From positions 1 through 64,000 of the forward strand of contig JAQGOG010000008.1 in the NCBI GenBank assembly GCA_028293765.1: a stretch of 64,000 nucleotides of DNA, in the 5' to 3' direction. Below, piece by piece: positions 41,604-49,844 of this stretch. Every line of letters begins with the position of its first letter. Within the stretch, counting starts at the first letter, position 1. The notes beneath the pieces were generated by a model, which was given only the letters and a program-made list of their open reading frames with translations, made no database searches and was not told where the DNA came from. This stretch comes from Gammaproteobacteria bacterium (GTDB lineage: Bacteria; Pseudomonadota; Gammaproteobacteria; Steroidobacterales; Steroidobacteraceae). The position numbers and the translations under genes were made by a program.

Positions 41604-41652
41604 CGCAAGCGCAGCCCCGCTCGAAAAAGGGACTGTCTGCGGTTTGGTCAGC

Positions 41653-42474
41653 TTAGATTCCGCGGCGCTCGCGGATGAGCTCGTAGGCTTCGATGATCTG
41701 CTGCGTGCGTTGCTTTGCGTGCTCGATCATCGAGTCGGGCAGCCCGTTGGCCTTGAGTTTGTCGGGGTGGTGACGGCTCAACTGGCGGCGATAGGCCTTG
41801 ACGATTTCGGCCTTGCTCGCCGCGGCCGTTGTTTCCAGCACTTTGTACGCCTGCTCGAGCTGCTCCACGCCACCGCCGTTGTTGTTACGGGTGTAGCTCT
41901 GGTGGAAGCTGCCGGTGCGGATGCGTAACACCGTTTCTATCTGGGCCAGCTCCAGATTGGAAATGCCCAGCCGCGCCGCGACCCGGGCGATCAGCTCGCG
42001 CACCGGGCCTTCGAGGTTGTTGCCGCTCAGTGCGGCGCGCACCTGGATTTCCAAGAACACGCGCAGGAGCTCGGGCCGGCCCTGGCAGGCCTGGCGCAGG
42101 GCGGTGAGCTCCTCGGCGGGATTAAAATTGCGTTGTTTGCCGGCAGTGAAGTGATCGATCGCGGCGCGTACCTGCACTGGATTCAGATGCAGCTCCGACA
42201 TGACGCCGCGTGCCGCGGAGATCTCGCGCTCAGAAATTCTGCCATCGGCTTTGGCGAGATAGCCCATGACGCGAAAGGTGGCGCGAAAGAACCGCTCGCC
42301 GATCGCTGCGAGATTTTCACTGCTGCCCAGCCGGGGATCCGGTTCCGCATCGTTGGTTTGCTCGTCGAACTGATGCCCGAGCAACAGGCCCACCGCCGCG
42401 CCGATTGGCCCCAGCGTGAGCATGCCCAGCACGCCGCCGACGACCTTGCCCGTCCATTTCACCGAAGTTGCCAT
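41653..42474 (-). CDS. djlA: DjlA-like membrane co-chaperone (TerB and J domains)
   Basis: DjlA is a type III DnaJ protein anchored in the inner membrane that stimulates DnaK. The 273-residue protein has an N-terminal Gly-rich membrane segment (VVGGVLGMLTLGPIGAAVGLL), a TerB-like domain at about 55-180 (GYLAKADGRISEREISAARG), and a C-terminal J domain with HPD in RQLSRHHPDKL. It is divergent from purC. Confidence 0.94.
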   Translation of the reverse strand: MATSVKWTGKVVGGVLGMLTLGPIGAAVGLLLGHQFDEQTNDAEPDPRLGSSENLAAIGERFFRATFRVMGYLAKADGRISEREISAARGVMSELHLNPVQVRAAIDHFTAGKQRNFNPAEELTALRQACQGRPELLRVFLEIQVRAALSGNNLEGPVRELIARVAARLGISNLELAQIETVLRIRTGSFHQSYTRNNNGGGVEQLEQAYKVLETTAAASKAEIVKAYRRQLSRHHPDKLKANGLPDSMIEHAKQRTQQIIEAYELIRERRGI

Positions 42475-42601
42475 ATCACCGCCGCTGCCTCACACAGGCG
42501 CTACCGTCCTCGGCCGAGCGCCGGGCCGTAATCGTACTCACCACTGACTGATATAGTACCAAGGGCCGGGACCCCCCCGGCATGCACTGAAACGACGCGC
42601 T

Positions 42602-43489
42602 ATGCAGTCCCCCACCGTTTTCCGTACAGCCTTGAAAGGGCTCGAAAAAATCCACGAAGGGAAGGTGCGCGACATCTACGCGGTGGACGCGGGGGCGATG
42701 CTCATCGTGACCACCGACCGGCTGTCGGCCTTCGACGTCGTGCTCCCGGATCCCATCCCGAACAAGGGGCAGGTGCTGCACCAGATCTCGAATTTCTGGT
42801 TCGCCCGCACGCGTCACATCGTGCCGAATCACCTCACTGACCGGCCACTCGCAAGCCTCGTCAAAGACCCGACCGAATTGGCCATGCTGGAAGGTCGAGC
42901 CGGCATTGTGCGGCGGTTGCAGGCTCTGCCGCTCGAGGCCGTGGTGCGCGGGTATCTCATCGGGTCGGGCTGGAAGGATTATCAGAAGACCGGCAGCGTC
43001 TGCGGAATCGCTCTGCCGCCGGGGCTTCGGCAGGCGGAGCGTCTTGCCACTCCGTTGTTTACGCCGGCATCGAAGGCCGCGATCGGCGAACACGATGAGA
43101 ACATCGCGTTCGAGCAGGCGGAGCGGTTAGTCGGAGCTTCGCTGGCGGCGCGTGTGCGTGAAACTGCGATCGCGTTGTACACCTTCGCGGCCGAGCATGC
43201 GCGGAGTCGGGGGATCATCATTGCGGATACGAAATTCGAGTTTGGCGTGGATGACGCCGGACAACTCACGTTGATCGACGAGGCGCTCACGCCAGATTCC
43301 TCGCGCTTCTGGCCGGCGGATACGTACCGCGTTGGAACGAGCCCGCCAAGCTTCGACAAGCAGTTTGTCAGGGACTACCTCGAGACGCTCGACTGGAACA
43401 AGAAGGCGCCGGGGCCGCCGCTGCCGCCCGACATCATCGCGCGCACGAGTGAGAACTACAGCGAGGCGCTGACCCGACTGACGAAGTAG
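42602..43489 (+). CDS. purC: Phosphoribosylaminoimidazole-succinocarboxamide synthase PurC
   Basis: PurC joins CAIR and aspartate to give SAICAR. The 295-residue length is that of the longer SAICAR synthetase type. Motifs include KIHEGKVRDIYAVD, DRLSAFDVVLPDPIPNKG and the C-terminal DEALTPDSSRFWPADTY. A putative -10 TATAGT is at 42552-42557, 45 bases before the ATG, with no good -35. purE and purK lie about 6 kb away. Confidence 0.97.
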   Translation: MQSPTVFRTALKGLEKIHEGKVRDIYAVDAGAMLIVTTDRLSAFDVVLPDPIPNKGQVLHQISNFWFARTRHIVPNHLTDRPLASLVKDPTELAMLEGRAGIVRRLQALPLEAVVRGYLIGSGWKDYQKTGSVCGIALPPGLRQAERLATPLFTPASKAAIGEHDENIAFEQAERLVGASLAARVRETAIALYTFAAEHARSRGIIIADTKFEFGVDDAGQLTLIDEALTPDSSRFWPADTYRVGTSPPSFDKQFVRDYLETLDWNKKAPGPPLPPDIIARTSENYSEALTRLTK

Positions 43490-43600
43490 CGCATCTGTCG
43501 GGGCGGCCCGCCGCGGGCTGTTCCACCTTGGGCTCGACCTGTATCGAATCCGTGTGCACCGCAAGTTGCCAGACATCACGGCGCGCGTAGACTCAACGAC

Positions 43601-44275
43601 ATGGAAACCCCCTGGATCGCCCCATCGATTCTCTCCGCGGACTTTGCCCGGCTGGGCGAGGAAGTTGACGCTGTTCTGAGCGCCGGCGCGGAGCTCATCC
43701 ACTTCGACGTGATGGACAACCACTACGTCCCGAATCTGACGATCGGTCCGATGGTGTGTGAGGCGCTGCGTAAACACGGTGTGAAGGCACCGATCGACGT
43801 GCATCTGATGGTGCGGCCGGTGGACCGGATCGTGCCGGACTTTGCGGCGGCCGGTGCCACCTACATCTCGTTCCATCCGGAAGCCTCCGAGCATGTCGAT
43901 CGGACGATCGAGGTCATCCGCGAGCACGGCTGCAAGCCCGGCCTCGTGTTCAATCCGGCGACGCCGCTCGATTATCTCGATTACACGCTGGAGAAGCTCG
44001 ACCTCGTGCTCATCATGTCGGTGAACCCCGGCTTCGGCGGGCAGAAATTCATTCCAACGGCGCTCCGCAAGCTCGCAGAGGTGCGGCGGCGGATCGACGC
44101 CTCCGGCCGTGCCGTGCGACTCGAGATCGATGGCGGAGTGAAGGTCGACAACATCAAGTCGATCGCGCAGGCGGGTGCCGATACGTTCGTGGCGGGGTCC
44201 GCGATCTTTGGAAAGAAGGATTACGCGCAGACCATTCGAGCGATGCATGCCGAAATCAGCTCGGCGAAGGGCTGA
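43601..44275 (+). CDS. rpe: Ribulose-phosphate 3-epimerase
   Basis: Rpe interconverts ribulose-5-phosphate and xylulose-5-phosphate. The 224-residue TIM barrel has the metal and catalytic motifs [50 protein letters not shown] and LEIDGGV. It stands alone. rpiA, the other pentose-5-phosphate isomerase, is 4 kb downstream. Confidence 0.97.
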   Translation: METPWIAPSILSADFARLGEEVDAVLSAGAELIHFDVMDNHYVPNLTIGPMVCEALRKHGVKAPIDVHLMVRPVDRIVPDFAAAGATYISFHPEASEHVDRTIEVIREHGCKPGLVFNPATPLDYLDYTLEKLDLVLIMSVNPGFGGQKFIPTALRKLAEVRRRIDASGRAVRLEIDGGVKVDNIKSIAQAGADTFVAGSAIFGKKDYAQTIRAMHAEISSAKG

Positions 44276-44510
44276 GCGAGCCGCGAAGCAAGACGCCGCG
44301 TCAGTCAGCGGGCAGGTCGCCGCTGGCAGTTCGTACGAGCTAGCGCCATCGCTGTCGTTCGGGGATAGCGCGCACTTCACCCGCGCATCGGCAGGCGCCG
44401 CCCAGGTGCGCGGGTCATTGCTTCAGCGTGGCTGGCGAGCCGGCGATGTAACGTCAGCGAGGCGGTTGACTGCGTTTGGCGCCTAAGTCGGACCTCACCT
44501 ACGGACGGCC

Positions 44511-45275
44511 CTACTCGTCATCGTCCTCATCGTCGTCGTCATCCTCATCATCATCGTCCATGTCGAGCGGAACGGTGACCTTGGAGGTCGCCGCAGCCGG
44601 CTTCGCCGGTACGATGACGGGGCGAGTCTTCATCTTCGGCCGGGCGTTGAAGACGACGATGGTTTTGCCGGTGGCGCGCAGCAGACCCTGCTCTTCCAGT
44701 ACTTTCAGCACGCGTCCGGCCATCTCACGGGAGCAGCCGACGAGGCGTGAGAGCTCCTGGCGGCTCACTTTGATCTGCATGCCTTCCGGATGCGTCATGG
44801 CATCGGGCTCGCCGCACAGATCCATGATCGCGTGGGCAACACGGCCGGTGACGTCGACGAAGGCAAGGTCGCCGAGCTTGCGGTTGGTGCGGTCGAGCCG
44901 CGTGGCCAGCTGCGTCGCGAGCTCGAAGATCAGTCCGGGGCTTTCGGCAGCAATCTGCCGGAAGCGGGGGTAGGTCATTTCGGCCAGCTCGCACTGGTTG
45001 CGGGTGCGGACCCAGGCGCTGCGCGTGGGCTGTTCGTAGAACAGGCCCATCTCACCGAAGAACTGTCCCCGGTTCAGGTAGGCAAGCACCATCTCGTTGC
45101 CTTCCTCATCCTCGATCATCACTTCGACGGAGCCGCTGATGATGTAGTAGAGGACGTCGGGCAAGTCGCCCGCGTGGATGACGACCGTCTTGGAAGGGAC
45201 GGTCCGTATCCGGCAGTAGCTCAAAAATCGATTGATCGCCGGGATGTCGCTCAACGGCTTGATATTTTCGTCCAT
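44511..45275 (-). CDS. CRP/Vfr-family cAMP-type transcription regulator with poly-acidic tail
   Basis: The protein resembles CRP/Vfr over residues 10-210. Cyclic-nucleotide contacts are present as G74-E75 and R85-S86 (GEMGLFYEQPTRSAW), and the helix-turn-helix is VSRQELSRLVGCSREMAGRV at about 170-190. CRP ends near residue 210 (GKTIVVF); this one has 254 residues. The extra tail is a Pro/Lys/Ala/Thr linker ending in DMDDDDEDDDDDEDDDE. In related genomes this gene also sits by coq7 and rplM. Whether it binds cAMP or, like Xanthomonas Clp, c-di-GMP is not decided by the sequence; the Arg-Ser pair favours cAMP. Confidence 0.92.
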   Translation of the reverse strand: MDENIKPLSDIPAINRFLSYCRIRTVPSKTVVIHAGDLPDVLYYIISGSVEVMIEDEEGNEMVLAYLNRGQFFGEMGLFYEQPTRSAWVRTRNQCELAEMTYPRFRQIAAESPGLIFELATQLATRLDRTNRKLGDLAFVDVTGRVAHAIMDLCGEPDAMTHPEGMQIKVSRQELSRLVGCSREMAGRVLKVLEEQGLLRATGKTIVVFNARPKMKTRPVIVPAKPAAATSKVTVPLDMDDDDEDDDDDEDDDE

Positions 45276-45314
45276 ACCGGCTCCCCGAATGTCGCTTTTT
45301 AGCGGCGGCCCGCT

Positions 45315-45343
45315 TTTTTATACGTGTGGCTGACCGACTGCAA
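45315..45343 (-). promoter_or_regulatory. Putative promoter of the CRP-like gene
   Basis: On the minus strand, TTGCAG (45338-45343) precedes an AT run; TAAAAA (45315-45320) is at a 17-bp spacing and TATAAA (45317-45322) at 15. The leader would be about 35 nt and contains GGGGAG before the ATG. Confidence 0.4.
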
Positions 45344-45390
45344 GCGTACCGGACGCGATTGCCTCAGTCAGCACTCTTACGAAGATGCGT

Positions 45391-46044
45391 TCAAATCCAA
45401 TACGCGGCGGTCGTCATGACCCGCGCGGTGCCTCGCATGAGCGCGCGCACCGGTGACGGCAGCTCGGCAGCACCTGCTGCCCTCGCGTTCGCTCCATGTG
45501 CGATCTCATCGATCCTCATTGTCTGAATTATGGCACGGCTGCGGGCATCAGCAGATGGAAGTCGCGCGAGGTGTTCATCCAGATGACCTTCCACCTGCCG
45601 CTCCGTCTCGACGACGAAGCCGAGGCTGGTCCGATCGCCTAAGAGCGCTGCGCACGCGCCGATCGCAAACGAGCCCGCATACCAGAGCGGATTGAGAAGA
45701 CTGGGTCTGGAGTCGAGCTCCCGGAGGCGGGTCTCGCACCAGGCGAGATGATCGGACTCATCACGCGCGGCTTTGAGAAGCAGCTCGCGTGTCGTTGCGG
45801 ACCGGGCCGCCAGTGCCTGCCCGTGATACAGAGCTTGCGCAGCGATTTCGCCGGCGTGATTCACCCGCATGAGTGCTGCCGCGGCGCGCCTGTCGGCGTC
45901 CGATAACCGCCCGGATTGCTCCGTTCCCGCGGCGGCTTCCAGCTGTCCCGGGACCGGGCGCGAAGCGTGAGCGGGAGCAAATACGGACCTCAGGGCGCGA
46001 TCGGCGGCGGAAATGAGGGCGTCCAGAGGATTGTCGGGCTGCAT
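45391..46044 (-). CDS. coq7: 3-demethoxyubiquinol 3-hydroxylase Coq7
   Basis: Coq7 is the di-iron enzyme for the last hydroxylation in ubiquinone synthesis; it replaces UbiF in many proteobacteria. The 217-residue protein has the di-iron ligands spread over [42 protein letters not shown] and [13 protein letters not shown] start at the ATG at 46044 because TATAAT lies six bases before it and the 20 codons above look non-coding. ubiH and ubiI elsewhere in the window cover other hydroxylations. Confidence 0.95.
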   Translation of the reverse strand: MQPDNPLDALISAADRALRSVFAPAHASRPVPGQLEAAAGTEQSGRLSDADRRAAAALMRVNHAGEIAAQALYHGQALAARSATTRELLLKAARDESDHLAWCETRLRELDSRPSLLNPLWYAGSFAIGACAALLGDRTSLGFVVETERQVEGHLDEHLARLPSADARSRAIIQTMRIDEIAHGANARAAGAAELPSPVRALMRGTARVMTTAAYWI

Positions 46045-46050
46045 GCACTC

Positions 46051-46056
46051 ATTATA
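46051..46056 (-). promoter_or_regulatory. Consensus -10 box of coq7, placed for a leaderless transcript
   Basis: On the minus strand a perfect TATAAT is followed by GAGTGC and then the coq7 ATG. The predicted start point falls on or next to the A of ATG. No good -35 is visible at 17 bp. The same geometry occurs at purE. Confidence 0.5.
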
Positions 46057-46477
46057 AGGTGCAAATGAGGCGACTTGTTTACGCGTCCAGTGGCGAAGGG
46101 CCAAAGGGAGAGTGTGCAGGCCGCAGTGGCAGGCGGTATCGGGTCTGCAGACCGTAGCCGAAGGGCCGAATCGGGTGTGTAGGGCCGCCCGGGAAGGTTA
46201 TTCGGGGCCTTGGCAGGCTTCGCGGAGGCACTGTTTTCGCGGCCCCACCCTTCGCCTTTGCATTGCCCGACCTGCTTGAGTACACTTCCCCGCCTTTTTT
46301 CGGCCCCGAAAAGTCAGGGGCACCTGATCGGTCGGGTGCGGATCCATGGTCCCCACGACCGTGAACATTTGGCCTCATGATGAGCGGGCAAAAGCCGCGT
46401 CTTTTGCCCGGGGCGCGTAGCCTGCGGACTGAAACCGCTGCAGGCGTCAGCAATAGAGAATAGAAGTGCAGTTACCT
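46057..46477. other. Intergenic region and leader upstream of rplM
   Basis: This stretch of about 420 bases holds the rplM promoter (46258-46286) and a leader of about 185 nt. The leader contains a perfect hairpin, CGGGCAAAAG (46385-46394) with CTTTTGCCCG (46401-46410), followed by GGGCGCGTAGCC, a phrase seen again between gcvPA and gcvPB. The leader could carry ribosomal-protein autoregulation, but I cannot show that. The rest of the region has no gene I can support. Confidence 0.5.
46258..46286 (+). promoter_or_regulatory. Sigma-70-type promoter for rplM-rpsI
   Basis: TTGCAT at 46258-46263 and TACACT at 46281-46286 are separated by exactly 17 bp. The position upstream of a ribosomal-protein operon fits. 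Transcription would begin near 46293. Confidence 0.55.
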
Positions 46478-46909
46478 ATGAAGACCGTATTTGCCAATGC
46501 CGAGACCGTCCGTGGCGACTGGTTTGTCGTCGATGCCAATGAGAAGACGCTCGGTCGGCTCGCTACGCAGCTCGCCCATGTTCTCAAGGGCAAGCACAAG
46601 GCCGATTACAGCCCGCACGTCGACATGGGTGACCATATCGTCGTGCTGAATGCGGAAAAGATTCGCGTCACGGGGCGCAAGCTCTCCGACAAGATCTATT
46701 ACCATCACACCGGCTTCATCGGCGGCATCAAGTCGATCGCGCTGGAGAAGCTCTTAAAAGAGCATCCTGAGCGCGTGATCGAGATCGCCGTGAAGGGCAT
46801 GCTGCCGAAGAACACTCTCGGCCGGAAAATGTTCAGAAAGCTCCATGTGTTCGCCGGCGGCGAGCATCCCCACCAGGCGCAGCAGCCTAAGCCGCTCGCG
46901 ATTCAGTAA
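46478..46909 (+). CDS. rplM: 50S ribosomal protein L13
   Basis: L13 is an early-assembly large-subunit protein. The 143-residue sequence follows the family from [20 protein letters not shown] to [12 protein letters not shown] start at the ATG at 46478; a GTG four codons earlier is open but atypical. rpsI follows after 12 bases, the standard operon. Confidence 0.98.
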   Translation: MKTVFANAETVRGDWFVVDANEKTLGRLATQLAHVLKGKHKADYSPHVDMGDHIVVLNAEKIRVTGRKLSDKIYYHHTGFIGGIKSIALEKLLKEHPERVIEIAVKGMLPKNTLGRKMFRKLHVFAGGEHPHQAQQPKPLAIQ

Positions 46910-46921
46910 GGACCGTATCCC

Positions 46922-47329
46922 ATGCCAGCCTCATCCTCTCAGGCCGACCGTCAATATGGCACCGGCCGCCGCAAGACAGCGACGGCGCGCGTGTACATGA
47001 AGCCGGGCACCGGCAAAATCACCGTCAACGAGCGCTCGCTCGATGAGTTCTTCGGTCGCGAGACCGGCCGCATGATCGTGCGCCAGCCGCTCGAAGCCGT
47101 GCAGCTCACGAGCAAGTTCGACATCACCGTGCGAGTCGACGGCGGCGGCATCACCGGCCAGGCCGGCGCCATCCGCCACGGGATTACCCGTGCGCTCATG
47201 GAGTACGACGAGACACTGCGCAAGACCCTGCGTGACGCAGGCTTCGTGACGCGCGATGCGCGCGAGGTCGAGCGTAAGAAGGTCGGACGCCGCAAGGCTC
47301 GCCGCGGACCGCAGTACTCGAAGCGGTAA
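46922..47329 (+). CDS. rpsI: 30S ribosomal protein S9
   Basis: S9 reaches the P site with its C-terminal tail. The 135-residue protein has [18 protein letters not shown] near the start and ends in GPQYSKR, whose final Lys-Arg contacts P-site tRNA. There are a few extra Ser/Ala residues at the start. It is second in the rplM operon and is followed by a strong hairpin. Confidence 0.98.
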   Translation: MPASSSQADRQYGTGRRKTATARVYMKPGTGKITVNERSLDEFFGRETGRMIVRQPLEAVQLTSKFDITVRVDGGGITGQAGAIRHGITRALMEYDETLRKTLRDAGFVTRDAREVERKKVGRRKARRGPQYSKR

Positions 47330-47344
47330 GTTTGCAGACAGACA

Positions 47345-47377
47345 GACTGGATCCGGGGAGAGTCCCCGGATCCAGTC
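47345..47377 (+). terminator. Strong hairpin after rpsI
   Basis: A perfect 15-bp stem (arms 47345-47359 and 47363-47377) closes a GAG loop, 15 bases after the rpsI stop. The T-run (TTTTTTTT) comes only 23 bases later at 47401-47408, touching the tRNA start, so classical termination is uncertain. Confidence 0.6.
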
Positions 47378-47407
47378 GGTTGCGAACGCCTATCCACCAC
47401 TTTTTTT

Positions 47408-47481
47408 TGGGGGATCGTCTAGTGGTAGGACAACGGACTCTGACTCCGTTTACCTAGGTTCGAATCCTAGTCCCCCAGCCA
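47408..47481 (+). tRNA. tRNA-Gln (anticodon CUG)
   Basis: The 74-base gene including encoded CCA folds as a full cloverleaf. The acceptor stem TGGGGGA pairs with TCCCCCA, the D arm contains AGTGGTAGGA, the anticodon loop has CTG, and the T arm is CTAGGTTCGAATCCTAG. A U1-A72 pair and the CTG anticodon identify glutamine for CAG codons. An intrinsic terminator follows directly. Confidence 0.95.
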
Positions 47482-47488
47482 AAACGAA

Positions 47489-47512
47489 AAGGCCCGCCAA
47501 CTGGCGGGCCTT
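47489..47512 (+). terminator. Terminator after tRNA-Gln
   Basis: AAGGCCCGCC and GGCGGGCCTT form a 10-bp stem with an AACT loop, and CGCGTTTT follows. An outer CCAAAACG/CGTTTTGG pairing extends it. Confidence 0.75.
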
Positions 47513-47526
47513 CGCGTTTTGGCTGC

Positions 47527-47614
47527 GGGACTAGGATGACGTCAGTTTCGGCTTTGCGAAACTGACGGGCCCGAAGGGCCGAGGCGCCTCCCGGCGCCGA
47601 GCAATCCTGGTCCC
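47527..47614. repeat. Structured element flanked by fragments of the tRNA-Gln 3' end
   Basis: GGGACTAGGAT (47527-47537) is the reverse complement of the tRNA T-arm 3' strand, and ATCCTGGTCCC (47604-47614) is a near-direct copy of it. The two pair with one G-U over 66 bases. Between them lies a perfect 10-bp hairpin (GTCAGTTTCG with CGAAACTGAC) and GC-rich palindromes. No gene is seen. Confidence 0.6.
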
Positions 47615-47645
47615 CCCCCCACGCGTCATAGAGAAACCAGATCCG

Positions 47646-47672
47646 CGCAGGCAGTCTTGCGGGCCTTTTTTT
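47646..47672 (+). terminator. Second terminator downstream of tRNA-Gln
   Basis: CGCAGG pairs with CTTGCG (one G-U) over a CAGT loop, then GGCC and seven Ts follow. Confidence 0.6.
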
Positions 47673-47702
47673 ATTTGCGACAGCGCGGAATAGCAAACAT
47701 AA

Positions 47703-47732
47703 GGCTCGCGTGATCGCGGGCCTTTTATTTTT
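47703..47732 (+). terminator. Third terminator downstream of tRNA-Gln
   Basis: GGCTCGCG pairs with CGCGGGCC (one G-U) over a TGAT loop, followed by TTTTATTTTT, a good intrinsic terminator. Confidence 0.7.
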
Positions 47733-48162
47733 CGACGGTCGCCATTCGATCTCGCGCGCCCACCTCTCATGATTTTTGGATGGTGGTGCGCGTCACGACT
47801 TCGGCACACCGCAAGCGCTTGCTGTTGCCGCTTGGAGTAATAGCGATGCAGCACGTTGCTAGCGCGACTTAGACTCCTGGGCAGCGGCGATCAGAGTCCG
47901 CTGTGTCGTAGTGTTTTCTGTCGGCATCGAATGCATTGCGAGGGTGAGCGGGATTGAGGCGCGCGATCGAGACAAGAAAAGATGCGCCGATTGCGCGGGT
48001 CATGAGATCGAAGAGTCGTGAACGGAGGAACGACATCGAGTGGCGTGGCAGCGTGAAATCAAAGAGCGTGAATCGAAACGTTCGGCCGAACAATTCAAAT
48101 AGGACGCGCACGCTAGCCCGGCGAACGGAACATGTGCTGCTCGCTAATTTTATAAACGCTGC
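47733..48162. other. Intergenic region between the terminators and rpiA
   Basis: About 430 bases with no gene I can support. Short open frames exist on both strands but lack ribosome-binding sites and protein-like composition. rpiA ends at its right edge on the minus strand, so part of it is the rpiA trailer. Confidence 0.4.
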
Positions 48163-48822
48163 TTACACGACATCCGTTCCAGTGGCGGTGCCGATCAGTA
48201 ACACGTCGGCGGGGCGGGCGGCGAAGAGGCCAACAGTGACGACGCCGGTGATCTGGTTGAGCTCGTGCTCCAGGGCGGGTGGGTCCTTGATGGTGAGGTC
48301 GTGGACATCGAGGATGTGGTTGCCGCTATCTGTGATGCACTTCTCACGCCACACGGGGCGGCCACCATAGGTGGCGAGTCGACGGGCGACGAGCTCGCGG
48401 GCCATGGGGATGACTTCGACGGGTAGCGGGAACTTGCCGAGTGTCGCGACAACCTTCGCGTCATCGACGATACAGACGAAGCGCGCGGCAGCGGCCGTGA
48501 TGATCTTCTCGCCAGTGAGTGCGCCACCGCCTCCCTTGATTAGATAGCGGGCACGCGTGGCCTCGTCGGCACCATCGATGTAGAGACCGAGGCCGTCGAC
48601 CTCGTTCAGATCGAGTACCTCGACGCCGACGGCACGCAGGCGGGCGGTCGTTGCGTTAGAGCTCGAGACGGCGGCACGGACGTGGTTCCGGTACTTGCCG
48701 AGGGCATCGATGAAGAAGTTCACCGTGGAGCCGGTGCCTACGCCGATAACGGTGCCGTCCTCGATGTAATCCAATGCCGCCTGCGCTGCGCGCTGCTTCT
48801 TTGCGTCAATTCCGGCAGACAT
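48163..48822 (-). CDS. rpiA: Ribose-5-phosphate isomerase A
   Basis: RpiA interconverts ribose-5-phosphate and ribulose-5-phosphate. The 219-residue protein has [24 protein letters not shown] and [12 protein letters not shown], all expected. I choose the ATG at 48822, which has GAGG eight bases upstream; the ATG two codons earlier has too short a spacing. The open frame runs 80 codons further but is not similar to RpiA. Confidence 0.97.
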   Translation of the reverse strand: MSAGIDAKKQRAAQAALDYIEDGTVIGVGTGSTVNFFIDALGKYRNHVRAAVSSSNATTARLRAVGVEVLDLNEVDGLGLYIDGADEATRARYLIKGGGGALTGEKIITAAAARFVCIVDDAKVVATLGKFPLPVEVIPMARELVARRLATYGGRPVWREKCITDSGNHILDVHDLTIKDPPALEHELNQITGVVTVGLFAARPADVLLIGTATGTDVV

Positions 48823-49058
48823 CGTCATTACCTCACGCGTGGGTCCGATCAAGAGCGGGCCTTCGTTGCACACCTTGGGTCGCAATACCCGGCGGCCGCG
48901 CCGCAGTGAGTATTGGTCCGGAAAACTAGCGCTAAAACGTTGCGAGCGAAACCTTGATGCAATCCTGGACGAGACGAGGAACGAATCCTCGAGCGCCAGC
49001 CGAAGGGGGCGAGGCCCGCGCGGAGGCGAACCTGAACGAAAACCGATCTCCAGAAACG
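48823..49058. other. Region between rpiA and the 16-residue ORF
   Basis: I see no gene here. It carries the rpiA leader on the left and the trailer of the 49134-49184 transcription unit on the right. AGCGCT palindromic sequence near 48930 is the only visible motif. Confidence 0.35.
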
Positions 49059-49128
49059 ACTGTGCCCGCTTCATCAGCGGGCACAGTCTCTGCGATTCAC
49101 TCGGTGGCGGCTTGCGCGGCCACCGAGT
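49059..49128 (-). terminator. Two consecutive hairpins ending the 16-residue-ORF transcript
   Basis: Read from the ORF: a 10-bp perfect stem (49119-49128 with 49099-49108, arm ACTCGGTGGC) six bases after the stop, then an 11-bp perfect stem (49077-49087 with 49059-49069, arm ACTGTGCCCGC) with a 7-base loop, followed by CGTTTCT. The second resembles an intrinsic terminator with a short T-stretch. Confidence 0.65.
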
Positions 49129-49133
49129 CAGGC

Positions 49134-49184
49134 CTACTTCTTCTTCGCAGCTTTCTTCTTGGCCTTCTTTTTCGCTTTCGCCAT
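49134..49184 (-). CDS. 16-residue Lys/Ala microprotein
   Basis: The ORF encodes [16 protein letters not shown] and a TAG stop. GGAGAG lies seven bases before the ATG, a strong ribosome-binding site. A near-consensus promoter sits 38-65 bases upstream, and two strong hairpins follow within 75 bases. Gene and signals fit each other in orientation and spacing. The product, with 11 lysines, would bind nucleic acid or acidic surfaces, but no function is known to me. The frame is open upstream for 48 codons without a better start. It could also be part of a regulatory RNA. Confidence 0.6.
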   Translation of the reverse strand: MAKAKKKAKKKAAKKK

Positions 49185-49221
49185 GTTGGCTCTCCAGGTT
49201 GTCGGGTTAGTCCGAGGTCGG

Positions 49222-49249
49222 AGTATATACACGCGAAACAAAAATACAA
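49222..49249 (-). promoter_or_regulatory. Sigma-70-type promoter of the 16-residue ORF
   Basis: TTGTAT (49249-49244) and TATACT (49227-49222) are spaced by 16 bp on the minus strand. Transcription would start near 49215, giving a 30-nt leader. Confidence 0.65.
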
Positions 49250-49379
49250 GCAAGCGTGCGCGTGACTGTGACAAGTGTGATAGGCGTTCGCGACGAATCG
49301 CGACGTGAGTCAGTGCTCGGCTGCGCACGCGATGAAGGTCCGCGCATGCCTGCCATGCGTCGCTCGAGTGTGAGGCGCA

Positions 49380-49844
49380 TCACTCGAGCGAGAGAATGAA
49401 CTTCCACTCCGCGGCTTGGACGGGAGTGATCGAGAGGCGGTTGCCCTTACGCAGCAGAACCATGTTTTTAAGCTCTTTCGCAGCATGTTTGCGCAGCTCG
49501 TCGAGCGTGATCACGCGCGCGAGGCGGCGCTCGAGTTGCACGTCCACCATGAACCAGCGCGGCTTTGCGGGGTCGCTATCCGGGTCGTAGTGATGGTCCT
49601 TGCGGTCGAAGGCACTGGGGTCGGGGTAGCCTTCCTTCACGACCTTCACGGTCGCGACGATCCCCGGCACGTCGCAGCTCGAATAATAAAGAAACGCCTG
49701 GTCCCCCCTCTTCATCTCGTCCCGGAGCATGTTGCGCGCCTGGTAGTTGCGCACGCCGTCCCAGGAGGTGGTCCCGCGTTTCGCACGCTCGAGATCATCG
49801 ACGCCGAAGGTGCTCGGCTCCGTCTTCATCAGCCAATAGCGCAT
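49380..49844 (-). CDS. EVE-domain protein
   Basis: The 154-residue protein is a single EVE domain of the thymocyte-nuclear-protein-1 type: MRYWLMKTEPSTFGVDDLE, then DGVRNYQARNMLRDEMKRGD and FLYYSSCDVPGIVA. EVE domains belong to the PUA-like superfamily and bind modified bases in DNA or RNA. Its start overlaps the 5-FCL stop by 16 bases, so it belongs to the zapA-6S-5-FCL unit. The target base is unknown. Confidence 0.93.
   Translation of the reverse strand: MRYWLMKTEPSTFGVDDLERAKRGTTSWDGVRNYQARNMLRDEMKRGDQAFLYYSSCDVPGIVATVKVVKEGYPDPSAFDRKDHHYDPDSDPAKPRWFMVDVQLERRLARVITLDELRKHAAKELKNMVLLRKGNRLSITPVQAAEWKFILSLE

Noticed and set aside
47408-47732. Integrative element at tRNA-Gln
   Set aside because: Partial copies of the tRNA end are present, but there is no integrase or cargo, and the segment between them is under 200 bases.
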